From positions 7,228 through 71,227 of the forward strand of contig CAJTVB010000019.1 of NCBI GenBank assembly GCA_910579755.1: a stretch of 64,000 nt of DNA, in the 5' to 3' direction. The notes under the pieces were generated by a model. That model searched no databases, was not told the origin of the DNA, and saw only the letters and a program-made list of their open reading frames with translations. Below, piece by piece: positions 35,143-43,846 of the stretch. Numbering within the stretch: position 1 is the first letter of the stretch; the number at the start of each line of letters is the position of its first letter. A program made the position numbers and the translations under genes. This DNA is from an uncultured Acetatifactor sp. (lineage in GTDB: Bacteria > Bacillota > Clostridia > Lachnospirales > Lachnospiraceae).

Positions 35143-36236
35143 TCTTTCTCCTCCTTGTAAATATGTTTTTGATTAAGGTCCGACCAAACCGCCCGGTCCA
35201 AAAGCTCCTTAAGCATCAGAAAGTACAAATGATGCCCATAGTCGCCGGGATGGTTGATCAGGGAAATAATCAGTTCCTGATATTGTTTTCCGTGCTCCAG
35301 TTCGCTGTGGAAAAGCCTGTTGACATCCGCCAGGGGCAGTCTTTCCTGTACTGCAAATCTGCGCAGCGCCTCCGCAAGGGCCGTGGACCCTCCGCTGGTG
35401 TAATTCCAGATAGGATTTGCCGGCATGGAGGTAATTAATATCACCTCCGGGTCATTGACCGCAAGGCTTCTGATCCGCTCCAGCGCCTGCCTGATCCGGG
35501 AAATATACTCCTCCGGGTCTGTTCCCGGATCATTCCCCAGGGAACACATATCATTCATGCCATAGCCCACAGTGATCAAATCAGGCTGCACGGCCTGCTC
35601 TCCATAAAGCCTTTCCACTGCTGCCGCCGCATCCTGTGAGGTAGTGCCGCCCACCGCAGTGTTATAGATTTTTACCTCCGCGGCCCCAAGCGCTTTCATA
35701 TAGTCTGCAAACAGTGAAAAATAGTCATTTCCCTCCGATGCCTCACAGCCCGTGCTGATGCTGTCGCCGATTACACCGTAGATCAGGGGCTTCTTCTTTC
35801 GTATTCCTGCGGCCAGCCCCAGGGGCAGTGCCACAGGACCGTCCCGGCTGATCCTTCTGATAACGTCCCCGTAGGTCTCATTTCCGGATGGATCAAATAC
35901 ATAAAAGGCATACACGGTATATTTCTGACAGTGCCAGGGACCGAAATCCGCTATTTTCTCCAGGTTCACCGAGCGGGGCTCTGCCCCGAAAGAGCTGTTT
36001 TCCCTGAAATCGGGAATTGTACTCCCCGGCAGACGGCGGATCCTTCCCTTCTGATAATCCACTTCGAAGTCATTGCCCTCACGGTAGCGGAGGGTATCCG
36101 GCGCATCCGGACAGCTCCTGTCACACAGGATGAGACTGCCTTCTTCAATTCCGCCAAAGCGGAGCTTGCTCCAGGCCTCTCCCTCCATGACTACAGCCTC
36201 TTTTTGCTGGCTCTGTGTTTTGCTCTCCATGGGCAT
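35139..36236 (-). CDS. SGNH/GDSL-family esterase
   Basis: Predicted carbohydrate esterase of 365 residues. An N-terminal beta-rich segment (WSKLRFGGIEEGSLILCDRS) precedes the SGNH hydrolase domain, with block I VIGDSISTGCEASEGNDYFS, block II TTSQDAAAAVERLY, block III LITVGYGMNDMC (GxND) and a late histidine in SLINHPGDYGHHLYF for block V. No signal peptide, so it acts inside the cell, presumably removing acetyl or similar groups from imported sugars. The start is the ATG at 36,236 after a GGAGAAAGG site. It overlaps the next gene by 4 nt and follows the oxidoreductase gene by 29 nt. Confidence 0.9.
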   Translation of the reverse strand: MPMESKTQSQQKEAVVMEGEAWSKLRFGGIEEGSLILCDRSCPDAPDTLRYREGNDFEVDYQKGRIRRLPGSTIPDFRENSSFGAEPRSVNLEKIADFGPWHCQKYTVYAFYVFDPSGNETYGDVIRRISRDGPVALPLGLAAGIRKKKPLIYGVIGDSISTGCEASEGNDYFSLFADYMKALGAAEVKIYNTAVGGTTSQDAAAAVERLYGEQAVQPDLITVGYGMNDMCSLGNDPGTDPEEYISRIRQALERIRSLAVNDPEVILITSMPANPIWNYTSGGSTALAEALRRFAVQERLPLADVNRLFHSELEHGKQYQELIISLINHPGDYGHHLYFLMLKELLDRAVWSDLNQKHIYKEEKE

Positions 36237-36265
36237 CCCCGCCTTTCTCCTGTCTCAAGGATCTT

Positions 36266-37519
36266 CTATTTCATGGGAAGGTCCGCCTCCTGGCCAAACC
36301 TTTCCTTCAATGCCGCAAGATCCTCCTCCGTGGGAGCGTAAGGCCTGGAGGAGCAGGGAATATTTACCCTGTAGTTCTCATCCGGATAAGGGGAAATATT
36401 GTCAAATTCATATTTCCTCCGATCCTCCTCCCGCCGAAAGTCCGGAATATCCATAGGCTGACCGCCGTTCAGCACGCTCCTCCAGGCCAGGATCGCCACG
36501 GACGCCGCACGGGTGGCCCGGTACACATCCCAATAGGGCTTCCTGCCCTCCTCCAGCGCCTTGACAAAGTCATAGATCACCCAGAAATCTCCGCCGTCAT
36601 GGCCTTCCTTGTCGGCAAGCTCCCCAAGCTCCTTCACGGGCCATTCCGGGGTATACTCTATGTCACAGCGCTCCTCCCCCTCCGGACGGGAATGCTGTTT
36701 ATAGGAAATGTGAATATTACCGTTGTAGCGGTTCACCTCCGCGCCGCCCTTCGTACAGTAGAGGCGGTATTCATTGCCATGGGGCGCGTAGTTGGCCCAG
36801 CCGGTGACCCGCAGCACCGCATCGTTATCGGTCTGGCACATTACGATGACCGCCGCATCACCGGATCGCAAAGCCGTTCCCTTCGAAAGCTCCGGCGCAA
36901 AGGATGCCATAGCGGTAACTCTCACCGGCAGCGTGTCCGTCATCTGCATCACCGGGCAGAGCGCGTGCGTCAGATAATAGCTGCGGGGAGTCCAGTTCCT
37001 CCAGTGGCGCAGTCCCGGCGCCAGACTGTTCTGTTCCGCCGCATCCATAGGATGCACATAGGATCCTTCAGCGTAAACCACCTTGCCCAGAGTGCCTTCC
37101 TTATAAATTTTCTCCAGCTCCAGATTTCCCTTAAAGTAGGGATAGTTTTCCAGAAGCGCGTAGGTCTTTCCCGTCTCCTCCACCGCCCGGCAAAGCATGA
37201 CTCCCTCCGCAAGCGTAATGTTGCTGAGCGTTTCCGACAGCACGTTTTTGCCGGCCCTCAGAGCCCTGACGGCATATTCCGCATGCTCGCAGAAATAGTT
37301 TGCAATCAGTACCGCATCCATGTCCTCCTGAATAAACTCATCAAAATTGTCAAAAAACTTCACGTCTTTTACACTGGGATAATTGCTGTACACATACTCC
37401 TTTGCAGAAGGCCGGTAATCGCACAGCGCAACGATTTCCGCTCCCGACCCGTAAATACAGGTGATCAGCCCGCTCCCCCGGGAGCATCCGAAAATCCCAA
37501 AGCGTATTTTCCCTGCCAT
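36266..37519 (-). CDS. Gfo/Idh/MocA-family oxidoreductase
   Basis: NAD(P)-dependent sugar or inositol-type dehydrogenase, 417 residues. The N-terminal Rossmann fold (IRFGIFGCSRGSGLITCIYG) has the nucleotide loop in an atypical GCSRGSG form. It is followed by DAVLIANYFCEHAEYAVRAL, GKNVLSETLSNITLAEG and the substrate domain (YALLENYPYFKGNLELEKIY, YAEGSYVHPMD). The ATG follows GAGGAG. It is the first gene of the leftward operon, directly after the divergent promoter region and the AraC regulator. In related loci such enzymes oxidise or epimerise the free sugar; the substrate here is unknown. Confidence 0.92.
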   Translation of the reverse strand: MAGKIRFGIFGCSRGSGLITCIYGSGAEIVALCDYRPSAKEYVYSNYPSVKDVKFFDNFDEFIQEDMDAVLIANYFCEHAEYAVRALRAGKNVLSETLSNITLAEGVMLCRAVEETGKTYALLENYPYFKGNLELEKIYKEGTLGKVVYAEGSYVHPMDAAEQNSLAPGLRHWRNWTPRSYYLTHALCPVMQMTDTLPVRVTAMASFAPELSKGTALRSGDAAVIVMCQTDNDAVLRVTGWANYAPHGNEYRLYCTKGGAEVNRYNGNIHISYKQHSRPEGEERCDIEYTPEWPVKELGELADKEGHDGGDFWVIYDFVKALEEGRKPYWDVYRATRAASVAILAWRSVLNGGQPMDIPDFRREEDRRKYEFDNISPYPDENYRVNIPCSSRPYAPTEEDLAALKERFGQEADLPMK

Positions 37520-37652
37520 GCCTACTCCTCTCCCCGCTATAACGGCGGCTTTGTCTCCCTTTTCACTCCGCCCCTCCCGGACAGCTTGAACAATTTAATT
37601 ATCATATAAGCCACTGTTTCTTTCTCCCTCTTTTGGGTTCATTTCTGTGCGT

Positions 37653-37680
37653 ATTCTATCTTTTTCGAGTCTCAGAGCAA
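37653..37680 (-). promoter_or_regulatory. Promoter of the leftward sugar operon
   Basis: On the minus strand TTGCTC and TAGAAT are 16 nt apart, about 135 nt upstream of the Gfo/Idh start. The 321-nt gap to the AraC gene otherwise holds the 37,739-37,758 inverted repeat and an AT-rich stretch. Confidence 0.4.
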
Positions 37681-37738
37681 TGATTTCTGTCAGTTATTAC
37701 CATTTTCAGCGGATGATATCAGAGTTTAAGCATCAATT

Positions 37739-37758
37739 TCACAGGCAGAATCCTGTGA
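37739..37758. promoter_or_regulatory. Inverted-repeat operator between AraC gene and sugar operon
   Basis: TCACAGG-CAGAAT-CCTGTGA is a perfect seven-base inverted repeat in the divergent promoter region, about 60 nt upstream of the leftward -35 box. Its placement suits binding by the adjacent AraC regulator or another activator. No experiment links them. Confidence 0.5.
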
Positions 37759-37840
37759 CGGCATAATTCAGTAGTAATATTTTCAATTATGTGCTAAACT
37801 ATTCTTGTTCTCTTTGTGGATTATTGAGAGGTGAAATGCA

Positions 37841-38800
37841 TTGTATACTTTCAGAAAAGACATGATCGAAAACAGGAACTATTATCTCCCCTTCTCCTTT
37901 CCCGTACTGCTGCTCACGGGGGAAAAGTGGATTATTTCTGATGTTCCCAGCAATTACCTTCACTTTCATAATTGCTGGGAGCTGGGAATATGCCATGACA
38001 ACAGCGGCGAACTGGCCTTTATCAATGACCGGACCGTTCCCTATGGGGCAGGGGATATTTTCTTTATTCCTCCCAATGTGCCCCACACCACCTACGCCAT
38101 GCCCGGTACTCCCAGCGGCTGGTCTTATCTTTTTTTTAATCCCAGAATTCTCTTTCGGGATAAGCCTTCCTTTACCAGCTTTGTCCCCAGGTCCCGGAGC
38201 GATGTAAGCAGCTATCGGATCCCCGCCGGCGCTTCCCCCCGGTCTTCTTTTTTATTTCAGGTATTGATCGAGGAATTGTCCCTGGCCAAGCCCGATCTGG
38301 ATGTGGCAAAATCCTACCTGTTCTGTCTGTATATGGAAATCAGCCGCTCCATGGAAAAAGGGGCAGAGCTATGCTCTGCCCCTCCGGAAGAACCTTCTCC
38401 GGAAGCCGGCCCGGGATCCGCAAGCTCAAGTACCCTGAGCATTGCGCCGGCCTTAGACTATATTGAAGAAAACTACATGAATAAAATTTCCGTGGACGAG
38501 CTGGCCTCCCTGTGCCACCTGAGCACCGTCCATTTCCGGCGTGTTTTCCAGAATATCATGGATACAAACCCTATAGATTACATTGCAGGCGTCCGCATCA
38601 TGAACGCCTGCAACCTGCTGCACAGCACAAACCTGTCCATCCTCACCGTGTCCGAAATGTCAGGCTTCCGCACCCTGAGCAACTTTAACCGCCACTTCAG
38701 TGAGATGATGTGTCAGACGCCCTCGGACTTCCGCAGGCAAATGCTCTCCGGCTCCACCGAAAAACGCCCCGACATGGTAGAGTATAAGGGTTGGCTGTAG
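37841..38800 (+). CDS. AraC-family regulator of the adjacent sugar operon
   Basis: Regulator of 319 residues. The N-terminus is a cupin sensor (HFHNCWELGICHDNSGEL, FINDRTVPYGAGDIFFIPPNVPHTTYAMPG), followed by a C-terminal double helix-turn-helix (KISVDELASLCHLSTVHFRRVFQ and LSILTVSEMSGFRTLSNFNRHF). TTG at 37,841 is the likely start because AGAGGTG lies 7 nt upstream; the next ATG is seven codons in and lacks a site. It reads away from the Gfo/Idh-transport-aldolase operon across a 321-nt control region, so it most likely activates that operon in response to a sugar bound by the cupin. Confidence 0.92.
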   Translation: MYTFRKDMIENRNYYLPFSFPVLLLTGEKWIISDVPSNYLHFHNCWELGICHDNSGELAFINDRTVPYGAGDIFFIPPNVPHTTYAMPGTPSGWSYLFFNPRILFRDKPSFTSFVPRSRSDVSSYRIPAGASPRSSFLFQVLIEELSLAKPDLDVAKSYLFCLYMEISRSMEKGAELCSAPPEEPSPEAGPGSASSSTLSIAPALDYIEENYMNKISVDELASLCHLSTVHFRRVFQNIMDTNPIDYIAGVRIMNACNLLHSTNLSILTVSEMSGFRTLSNFNRHFSEMMCQTPSDFRRQMLSGSTEKRPDMVEYKGWL

Positions 38801-38804
38801 TTAC

Positions 38805-41786
38805 CTAAAAGCCGAATTTCACAAAGCACCAGGAATCCGTCCAGATCCCTTTCCCCCGGAGATATTCCGGCTCCGTCCAGCCCCCTGTATCCCCGAAGGT
38901 ATCCGGCCCCACGGAATAGGATTCTCCGCCCGCAAAATGGTGCGGCCCCAGAAGATTTCTGTTAGTTCCCCCAAAACGGTACACGATTCTGTTTGTGCCC
39001 TCCTGAAGATACTCCGTGATATCCGTCTCAAGGCTGCCTCCGGCAAAGGTCCGCACCTCCTGCCCGTTTACCAGAATGGTCATCACTGCACAGTCCGGTT
39101 TTCTGTCCAATTCCAGAATATAAAGCTTGTCTCCCTTCTCCGGAATCTCGTACTCCTGCAGCAATTCCAGCTTTCCCGCATAGAACTGCAGGCCCTGCCT
39201 GGAAAAATCCCCCTTCGCCAATTCCCCGGGCAATTCTCCCAGATAAAATTTTCCCTCCGTCACGTAGGCATTCCGCTGGATTTCCCGGCAGGGCGCTTCA
39301 TCGTATACACCGAACCCGCCGCACAGATATATGCTCTCCAGCTCCGTGCCATAAGTAAGCTTATTTAACTCCGTCTCCATGACCCCTTCTCCAAACAGGG
39401 CGTCATAGACCCTTTGCTCCTGCCGAAACCGGGTTCTTAACCGAATTTCATTTCCGCCCCTGCGAAGATACCCGTCCACCCGGGCCCTTCGGAAGGAGGA
39501 ATCCCTCCAGAAGCCTTCATCCTCAAAGCAAAGCCCTTCTCCATTGATCTCTATCTCGTACTGCTCCGGCGACTCCAGCACAAGCCACACCGGCGCTTCC
39601 GGGCCGGGACTGAAACGGATATCACAGTGAAACCTCAGCTCCACCCATGCGTCCCGTCTCTGCTCCAGAAGCTCCTTCATGATCCTGATCACAGCCTTCT
39701 CCGGCTTCCACTCTCCTTCGTCCACCCGATATCGGGCACGGTCCAGGGTAATGGAATTCCAGTCCATGCTCTGTACCTTAAGACGCCGGTCAGGCACTAT
39801 CACCTCTCTTTTGCTTTCGCAGACAAGCACCGCCGCTTCCGCCCCATGCAGCTTCAGCCAAAAGACGCTTCTGCTCCCTTCCCGGAGGCTCTCTATCCCA
39901 TGCTTTTTATATTCCCAAAGGTCCCACCGGCAAACCGGATCCCTTCCTTTCATCTTTATTTTCAATACCCTGTCCGTGTCCCTGTCCAGATTCGCCAGAA
40001 AATAGATCCTTCCGCTCCGGCCCTCCCGGCACATCACATGGATATCCCGGGCCTCCCTGCCCGATTCGTCCAAAATCCTGATATCACAGGGACTATATTC
40101 ACTCATCTCCGCTAGAATAACATCTCCGTCGCCTGAAAGCACCAAAGGTTCCAGCCTCTTTGGAAGCTCCGGAGCCTGTCTTCCCTCTAACAGCCAGGGC
40201 AGCCTTGAAGCTTTGCTGTAAACCCTTCCCCCTGCCCGGGCAAACTCCTCCAAAAGCTCCAGGGTGCGTGTGTCCATGGAGTACAGCAGAGGCAGCACCA
40301 CCGCCCTGTACCTGCACTCCCCCACCTGCAGCATTCCCTGTTCCGTGACCAGCCCCAGCCGTGCCAGCATGCCTTCATCCACATAATGATAAGGCAGATG
40401 CAGACCGGAAAGCTCCAGACTCACAGCCTCCAGAGATTCGTCCAGAGCAAAAGTGCGCCGGCTGTCCCGTTCCGAAAAGGCAGTCCAGGCGGAACGGATG
40501 GGATGAAGGATGCAAATGTCCACGATCTCCCTTGTCCCGGCAAAAAGCTGACCGATTCTGCCAAAATAATCATTCAGCTTCCTGTACTGCTCCCAGTAAG
40601 GCTGCTGATAAAACAGGGAAGGCGGATAGTCCCTCTTTCGGCTGCCGCGCAGAGTATAGCCCTCCAGGTGCTGGCAGATCAATGTTACCCCGTTTACCAT
40701 CTGCCAGTGGGCTATCCACTTCAGCTCCTCAAATCCTACATTCCATCCGCATAAGGCAAAGGTTTCCGCCGCCGCCTGCTTTTTACCCGTCTGAGCCGCC
40801 GCCGAGCTGACCTGCCTGGGAATCAGCGGACTTCCTATCTTTCTCCCCAGCCAGTCCATCCCCGGCACGGACATATATTCATAGTGGGGCATAACCCCCG
40901 CAGAGCCATGCATCTGGGAAAACAGGGAATCCTCATTCAAAAAATGTCCCGTAAACCCCAGTCCGTTTTCTCTGCACCATCCGTACAGCTGCCCTGTGTA
41001 ATTTTGCACAAAAAGCCGGCTCACCAGGCTGTAAAAATCATACCTCACCGCCTCTGCGTCCTTCACATCAAAAAAGAGCGCCGGAAGCCTTTCTCTCACC
41101 GAATAACCGAAGGCCGCCTCAAACTCCTTTTCCAGAATTACAGACCAGGGGATATTCTCCCGCTTAACCTGAGGCTCGTCCGTGAAAAAGCCTCCCAGCT
41201 TCCCCCATGCCTCCCCGGACAGACTCTCCTTATACTTCTGATGCGTCAGGCGGATAAAGGCTTTTGTGGTCTCGGGGTTCAGCAGATCCACATACCCGGG
41301 GTTAGAGCGTACCACAATGGCGAAGGAAGGACCTGCTTCCACATCCTCATAAGCTCCGTCCTCCCCCAGACGGAAACGGAGCAGGATCTCATCCTGCTCC
41401 GATACCTCTTCCCCGGGCCGGCATTCCAGCCAGGTGATCACCGTTTCCGGATATTCCTTCTGGACCTGTCCGCCTGCGAAGCCCGACGGCCAGCCGTCCT
41501 CATCATATCCCCAGGGAACCAGGCCCTTTTCACTGGCATATCTGATACAGTCCTGTGTGACTTCCATCCATTTCTCCGACAAATATTTTGTGGAGAGTCC
41601 TGTCCGGGCATGCATGAAAAAGCCTCCGATTCCGGCCTTTGCCATTTCATCGATCTCTTCCCTGCACAGCTGCGCCTCCAGCCCGTCATTCCACGACCAA
41701 AGGGGGTGGGGGCGAAACCGGCTCTCCGGCTCCTTTATTTCGTCCCATATTCTTTTCAGTTCGCCAATATCTCCTTTTTTTCCCAT
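38805..41786 (-). CDS. GH106-like glycoside hydrolase (alpha-L-rhamnosidase type)
   Basis: Large hydrolase of 993 residues without a signal peptide. The start has the block ESRFRPHPLWSWNDGLEA, GIGGFFMHARTGLSTKYLS and LVPWGYDEDGWPSGFAGGQV, characteristic of the GH106-related family. GGFFTDEPQVKRENIPW follows, with the acidic pair likely at the active site, and C-terminal beta-sandwich domains (EIEINGEGLCFED, YILELDRKPDCAVMTILVNG) complete it. GH106 enzymes release rhamnose from pectins such as rhamnogalacturonan II, but related members have other targets. The ATG has AGAGG 7 nt upstream. It follows the DeoR gene by 36 nt, so the two are probably co-transcribed. Confidence 0.85.
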   Translation of the reverse strand: MGKKGDIGELKRIWDEIKEPESRFRPHPLWSWNDGLEAQLCREEIDEMAKAGIGGFFMHARTGLSTKYLSEKWMEVTQDCIRYASEKGLVPWGYDEDGWPSGFAGGQVQKEYPETVITWLECRPGEEVSEQDEILLRFRLGEDGAYEDVEAGPSFAIVVRSNPGYVDLLNPETTKAFIRLTHQKYKESLSGEAWGKLGGFFTDEPQVKRENIPWSVILEKEFEAAFGYSVRERLPALFFDVKDAEAVRYDFYSLVSRLFVQNYTGQLYGWCRENGLGFTGHFLNEDSLFSQMHGSAGVMPHYEYMSVPGMDWLGRKIGSPLIPRQVSSAAAQTGKKQAAAETFALCGWNVGFEELKWIAHWQMVNGVTLICQHLEGYTLRGSRKRDYPPSLFYQQPYWEQYRKLNDYFGRIGQLFAGTREIVDICILHPIRSAWTAFSERDSRRTFALDESLEAVSLELSGLHLPYHYVDEGMLARLGLVTEQGMLQVGECRYRAVVLPLLYSMDTRTLELLEEFARAGGRVYSKASRLPWLLEGRQAPELPKRLEPLVLSGDGDVILAEMSEYSPCDIRILDESGREARDIHVMCREGRSGRIYFLANLDRDTDRVLKIKMKGRDPVCRWDLWEYKKHGIESLREGSRSVFWLKLHGAEAAVLVCESKREVIVPDRRLKVQSMDWNSITLDRARYRVDEGEWKPEKAVIRIMKELLEQRRDAWVELRFHCDIRFSPGPEAPVWLVLESPEQYEIEINGEGLCFEDEGFWRDSSFRRARVDGYLRRGGNEIRLRTRFRQEQRVYDALFGEGVMETELNKLTYGTELESIYLCGGFGVYDEAPCREIQRNAYVTEGKFYLGELPGELAKGDFSRQGLQFYAGKLELLQEYEIPEKGDKLYILELDRKPDCAVMTILVNGQEVRTFAGGSLETDITEYLQEGTNRIVYRFGGTNRNLLGPHHFAGGESYSVGPDTFGDTGGWTEPEYLRGKGIWTDSWCFVKFGF

Positions 41787-41822
41787 ATTTATACCTCTTT
41801 GTTAATACAACACTCCTTTTTC

Positions 41823-42596
41823 TTAAACCTCCGCCACAAGCAGCTTCAGCCCAAGACGCTCCAAAGCCTCCCTTTTCTGCAAGGGCAGACCGCTGTCAGT
41901 AATGAGCCTGTCAATATCCGCAAAGGAGGCAAAGCCCACGTGGGCGCTGGCCGAGAACTTGGAGGAATCACACAGGATAATGGTCTCGTCGGAATTTCCT
42001 ATGGCGATCTCATCCATCCTGGCCGTGTCAAAATCTGTGGTTGCAAAATATCTCTTCATGTCACAGCTGTCCGTTCCCAAAAAGCATTTGGTAAAATGCA
42101 GCTTTCCGATAACAAGCTCTGTCAGATACCCGGCAAAATCCTTTCGGTGAGCCCGATATTCCCCTCCGATCAGGGTAATGGGCACAGCGGATGCCAGCAC
42201 CTCAAAATTTGCCAGGGAATTCGTGTACACCCTTATATCAAAGGGCTTTTCCTTAATTCTTCTGGCCAGCTCCACGCAAAAGCACAGTACCGTAGTCCCT
42301 GTATCGCAAAACAGCACATCACCTTCCTTCAGCAGATCGCAGGCCTTTGAGCCTATGGCGTCCTTTTCCTCTATGTAGGTCTTTACCACCTGCTCAAAGG
42401 AATACTCCGACGGATTTTTTACAGGAAGCCGGATACCGCCGTGGACGCGGATCGCCTCCCCCTCCTCCTCCAGCCGGGAAAACAGCCTCCGGGCTGTTGA
42501 TTCGGAAATCTGCAGGAGCGTCATAGCCTCGCCAAGCTCCAGCCTCCCCTTCAACTTCAGTCTGTTCAGCAAAACCTCATCACGATTACTGTCCAT
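41823..42596 (-). CDS. DeoR-family transcriptional regulator
   Basis: Sugar-phosphate-responsive repressor of 257 residues. The N-terminal winged helix (RLKLKGRLELGEAMTLLQISESTARRLFSRLEEEGEAIRVHGG) matches the DeoR recognition region. The C-terminal sensor fold includes GDVLFCDTGTTVLCF, IRVYTNSLANFEVLA, PITLIGGEYR and FLGTDSCDMKRYFATTDFDTA. The ATG follows AAGGAACAAAGG. It is divergent from the amidohydrolase gene and upstream of the GH106-like gene; a strong promoter lies in the 187-nt gap. It likely represses this locus and possibly the nearby isomerase operon. Confidence 0.93.
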   Translation of the reverse strand: MDSNRDEVLLNRLKLKGRLELGEAMTLLQISESTARRLFSRLEEEGEAIRVHGGIRLPVKNPSEYSFEQVVKTYIEEKDAIGSKACDLLKEGDVLFCDTGTTVLCFCVELARRIKEKPFDIRVYTNSLANFEVLASAVPITLIGGEYRAHRKDFAGYLTELVIGKLHFTKCFLGTDSCDMKRYFATTDFDTARMDEIAIGNSDETIILCDSSKFSASAHVGFASFADIDRLITDSGLPLQKREALERLGLKLLVAEV

Positions 42597-42699
42597 TTCC
42601 TTTGTTCCTTCCGTATAATTATAGTAGCCTCTTCATTTTATGATCATACCATCAATTCCTCGTTCTGTACATAGTTCTGATCGATTCATTCATTCTATA

Positions 42700-42728
42700 T
42701 TGACTATCGAACGTTTCAGTCTTATAAT
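42700..42728 (+). promoter_or_regulatory. Promoter of the amidohydrolase gene
   Basis: TTGACT and TATAAT, 17 nt apart, lie 55 nt upstream of the start at 42,784, close to the vegetative consensus. Upstream, GTTCTG occurs twice (42,663 and 42,674), and GATCGATTCATT (from 42,679) resembles the motif near the 46.6-kb promoter, making it a possible DeoR site. Confidence 0.7.
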
Positions 42729-42783
42729 GGGTATGCAAAAACAGTCAGGAATCATCCACAGTAACCGAAAGAGAGGAAATATC

Positions 42784-43821
42784 ATGGCTCTTCTATCCAA
42801 AACACCCCACGACTGCCATTTCTACCATGAATTTATAAAGGATTTTCTTCCCGAAAGCATCATTGACTGCCATACCCACATCTGGCTTCACCGCTTTATG
42901 TCCGGGGAGGCCGCCGGACGCTCCTGCCTATGGCCCCAGATGGTGGCCCGGGATAACTCCGTTGAAGATCTGTTTCAGACCAACCTGGAGCTTTTTCCCG
43001 GGAAAAAGGTATATCCCGTTCTGTATTCCCACGTGAGCCCGTCCCTGGATACCCTGCAGTCCAATCGATATGTGGCGGACTGCGCCAAACGTTACCGGCT
43101 TCCGGCTCTCTACCTGTCCCGGCCTGAGGAGCCTCTGGAGCAGATCGAACAAAATGTGGCGGAAGGCGGCTTCTGCGGACTGAAGGTCTACCTGGAATAC
43201 GCGCCTTCCTACATTCCCGCCAACGAAATCAGAATCTATGACTTCCTCCCCAAGGAGCAGCTGGCCCTGGCGGACAAACACGGCTGGGTGGTTCAGCTCC
43301 ACATCGCCCGCCCAAGACGGCTTGCCGACCCCCTAAATTATGTGCAGCTTCTGGAGATCGAGCAAAATTATCCGGGCCTGCAGCTTTTGGTGGCCCACCT
43401 GGGACGCGCTTATGCGGACGAAGATCTGGGGGACGCCCTGGAATATCTCAGGCATACGGAAAAGACCGTATGGGATTTCACCGCAAATACCAATGCCTAC
43501 GTAATGGAAAAGGTTCTCTCATATTTTGGCCCGGAACGCTTCATATACGGCTCCGATTTCCCGATCTTCCGCATGAAAGCCCGCAGAGTTGTGGAAAACG
43601 GCTTTTACATCAATGAGATTCCTGCCGGTTCTCTGGGCGATGTGTCCACTGACCCTCATATGCGGGAAATCCCTTATCCCGAGGCGGAAAAAATCACCTT
43701 TTTCATCTATGAGGAAATTGCAGCCTGCAGGCGGGCTGCCCACAGACTACAGCTGTCCCACAGTGATATCCAAAAAATCTTTTATGACAACGCCGCCCGG
43801 ATTTTCCATATATCCGGCTGA
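42784..43821 (+). CDS. Amidohydrolase-superfamily metal-dependent hydrolase
   Basis: TIM-barrel hydrolase of 345 residues (Amidohydro_2). Metal ligands are visible in IIDCHTHIWLH (HxH), VVQLHIARPRR, LLVAHLGRAY and FIYGSDFPIFR (late aspartate). Family members include sugar lactonases and decarboxylases, so hydrolysis of a sugar lactone or related product is plausible but not proven. The ATG at 42,784 has AGAGGAAA 4 nt upstream; an upstream in-frame extension to 42,640 has no ribosome site and covers the promoter. It is divergent from DeoR and converges on the isomerase operon. Confidence 0.88.
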   Translation: MALLSKTPHDCHFYHEFIKDFLPESIIDCHTHIWLHRFMSGEAAGRSCLWPQMVARDNSVEDLFQTNLELFPGKKVYPVLYSHVSPSLDTLQSNRYVADCAKRYRLPALYLSRPEEPLEQIEQNVAEGGFCGLKVYLEYAPSYIPANEIRIYDFLPKEQLALADKHGWVVQLHIARPRRLADPLNYVQLLEIEQNYPGLQLLVAHLGRAYADEDLGDALEYLRHTEKTVWDFTANTNAYVMEKVLSYFGPERFIYGSDFPIFRMKARRVVENGFYINEIPAGSLGDVSTDPHMREIPYPEAEKITFFIYEEIAACRRAAHRLQLSHSDIQKIFYDNAARIFHISG

Positions 43822-43846
43822 GCCCTCCCCGTCTAAGCAGGGCAGC

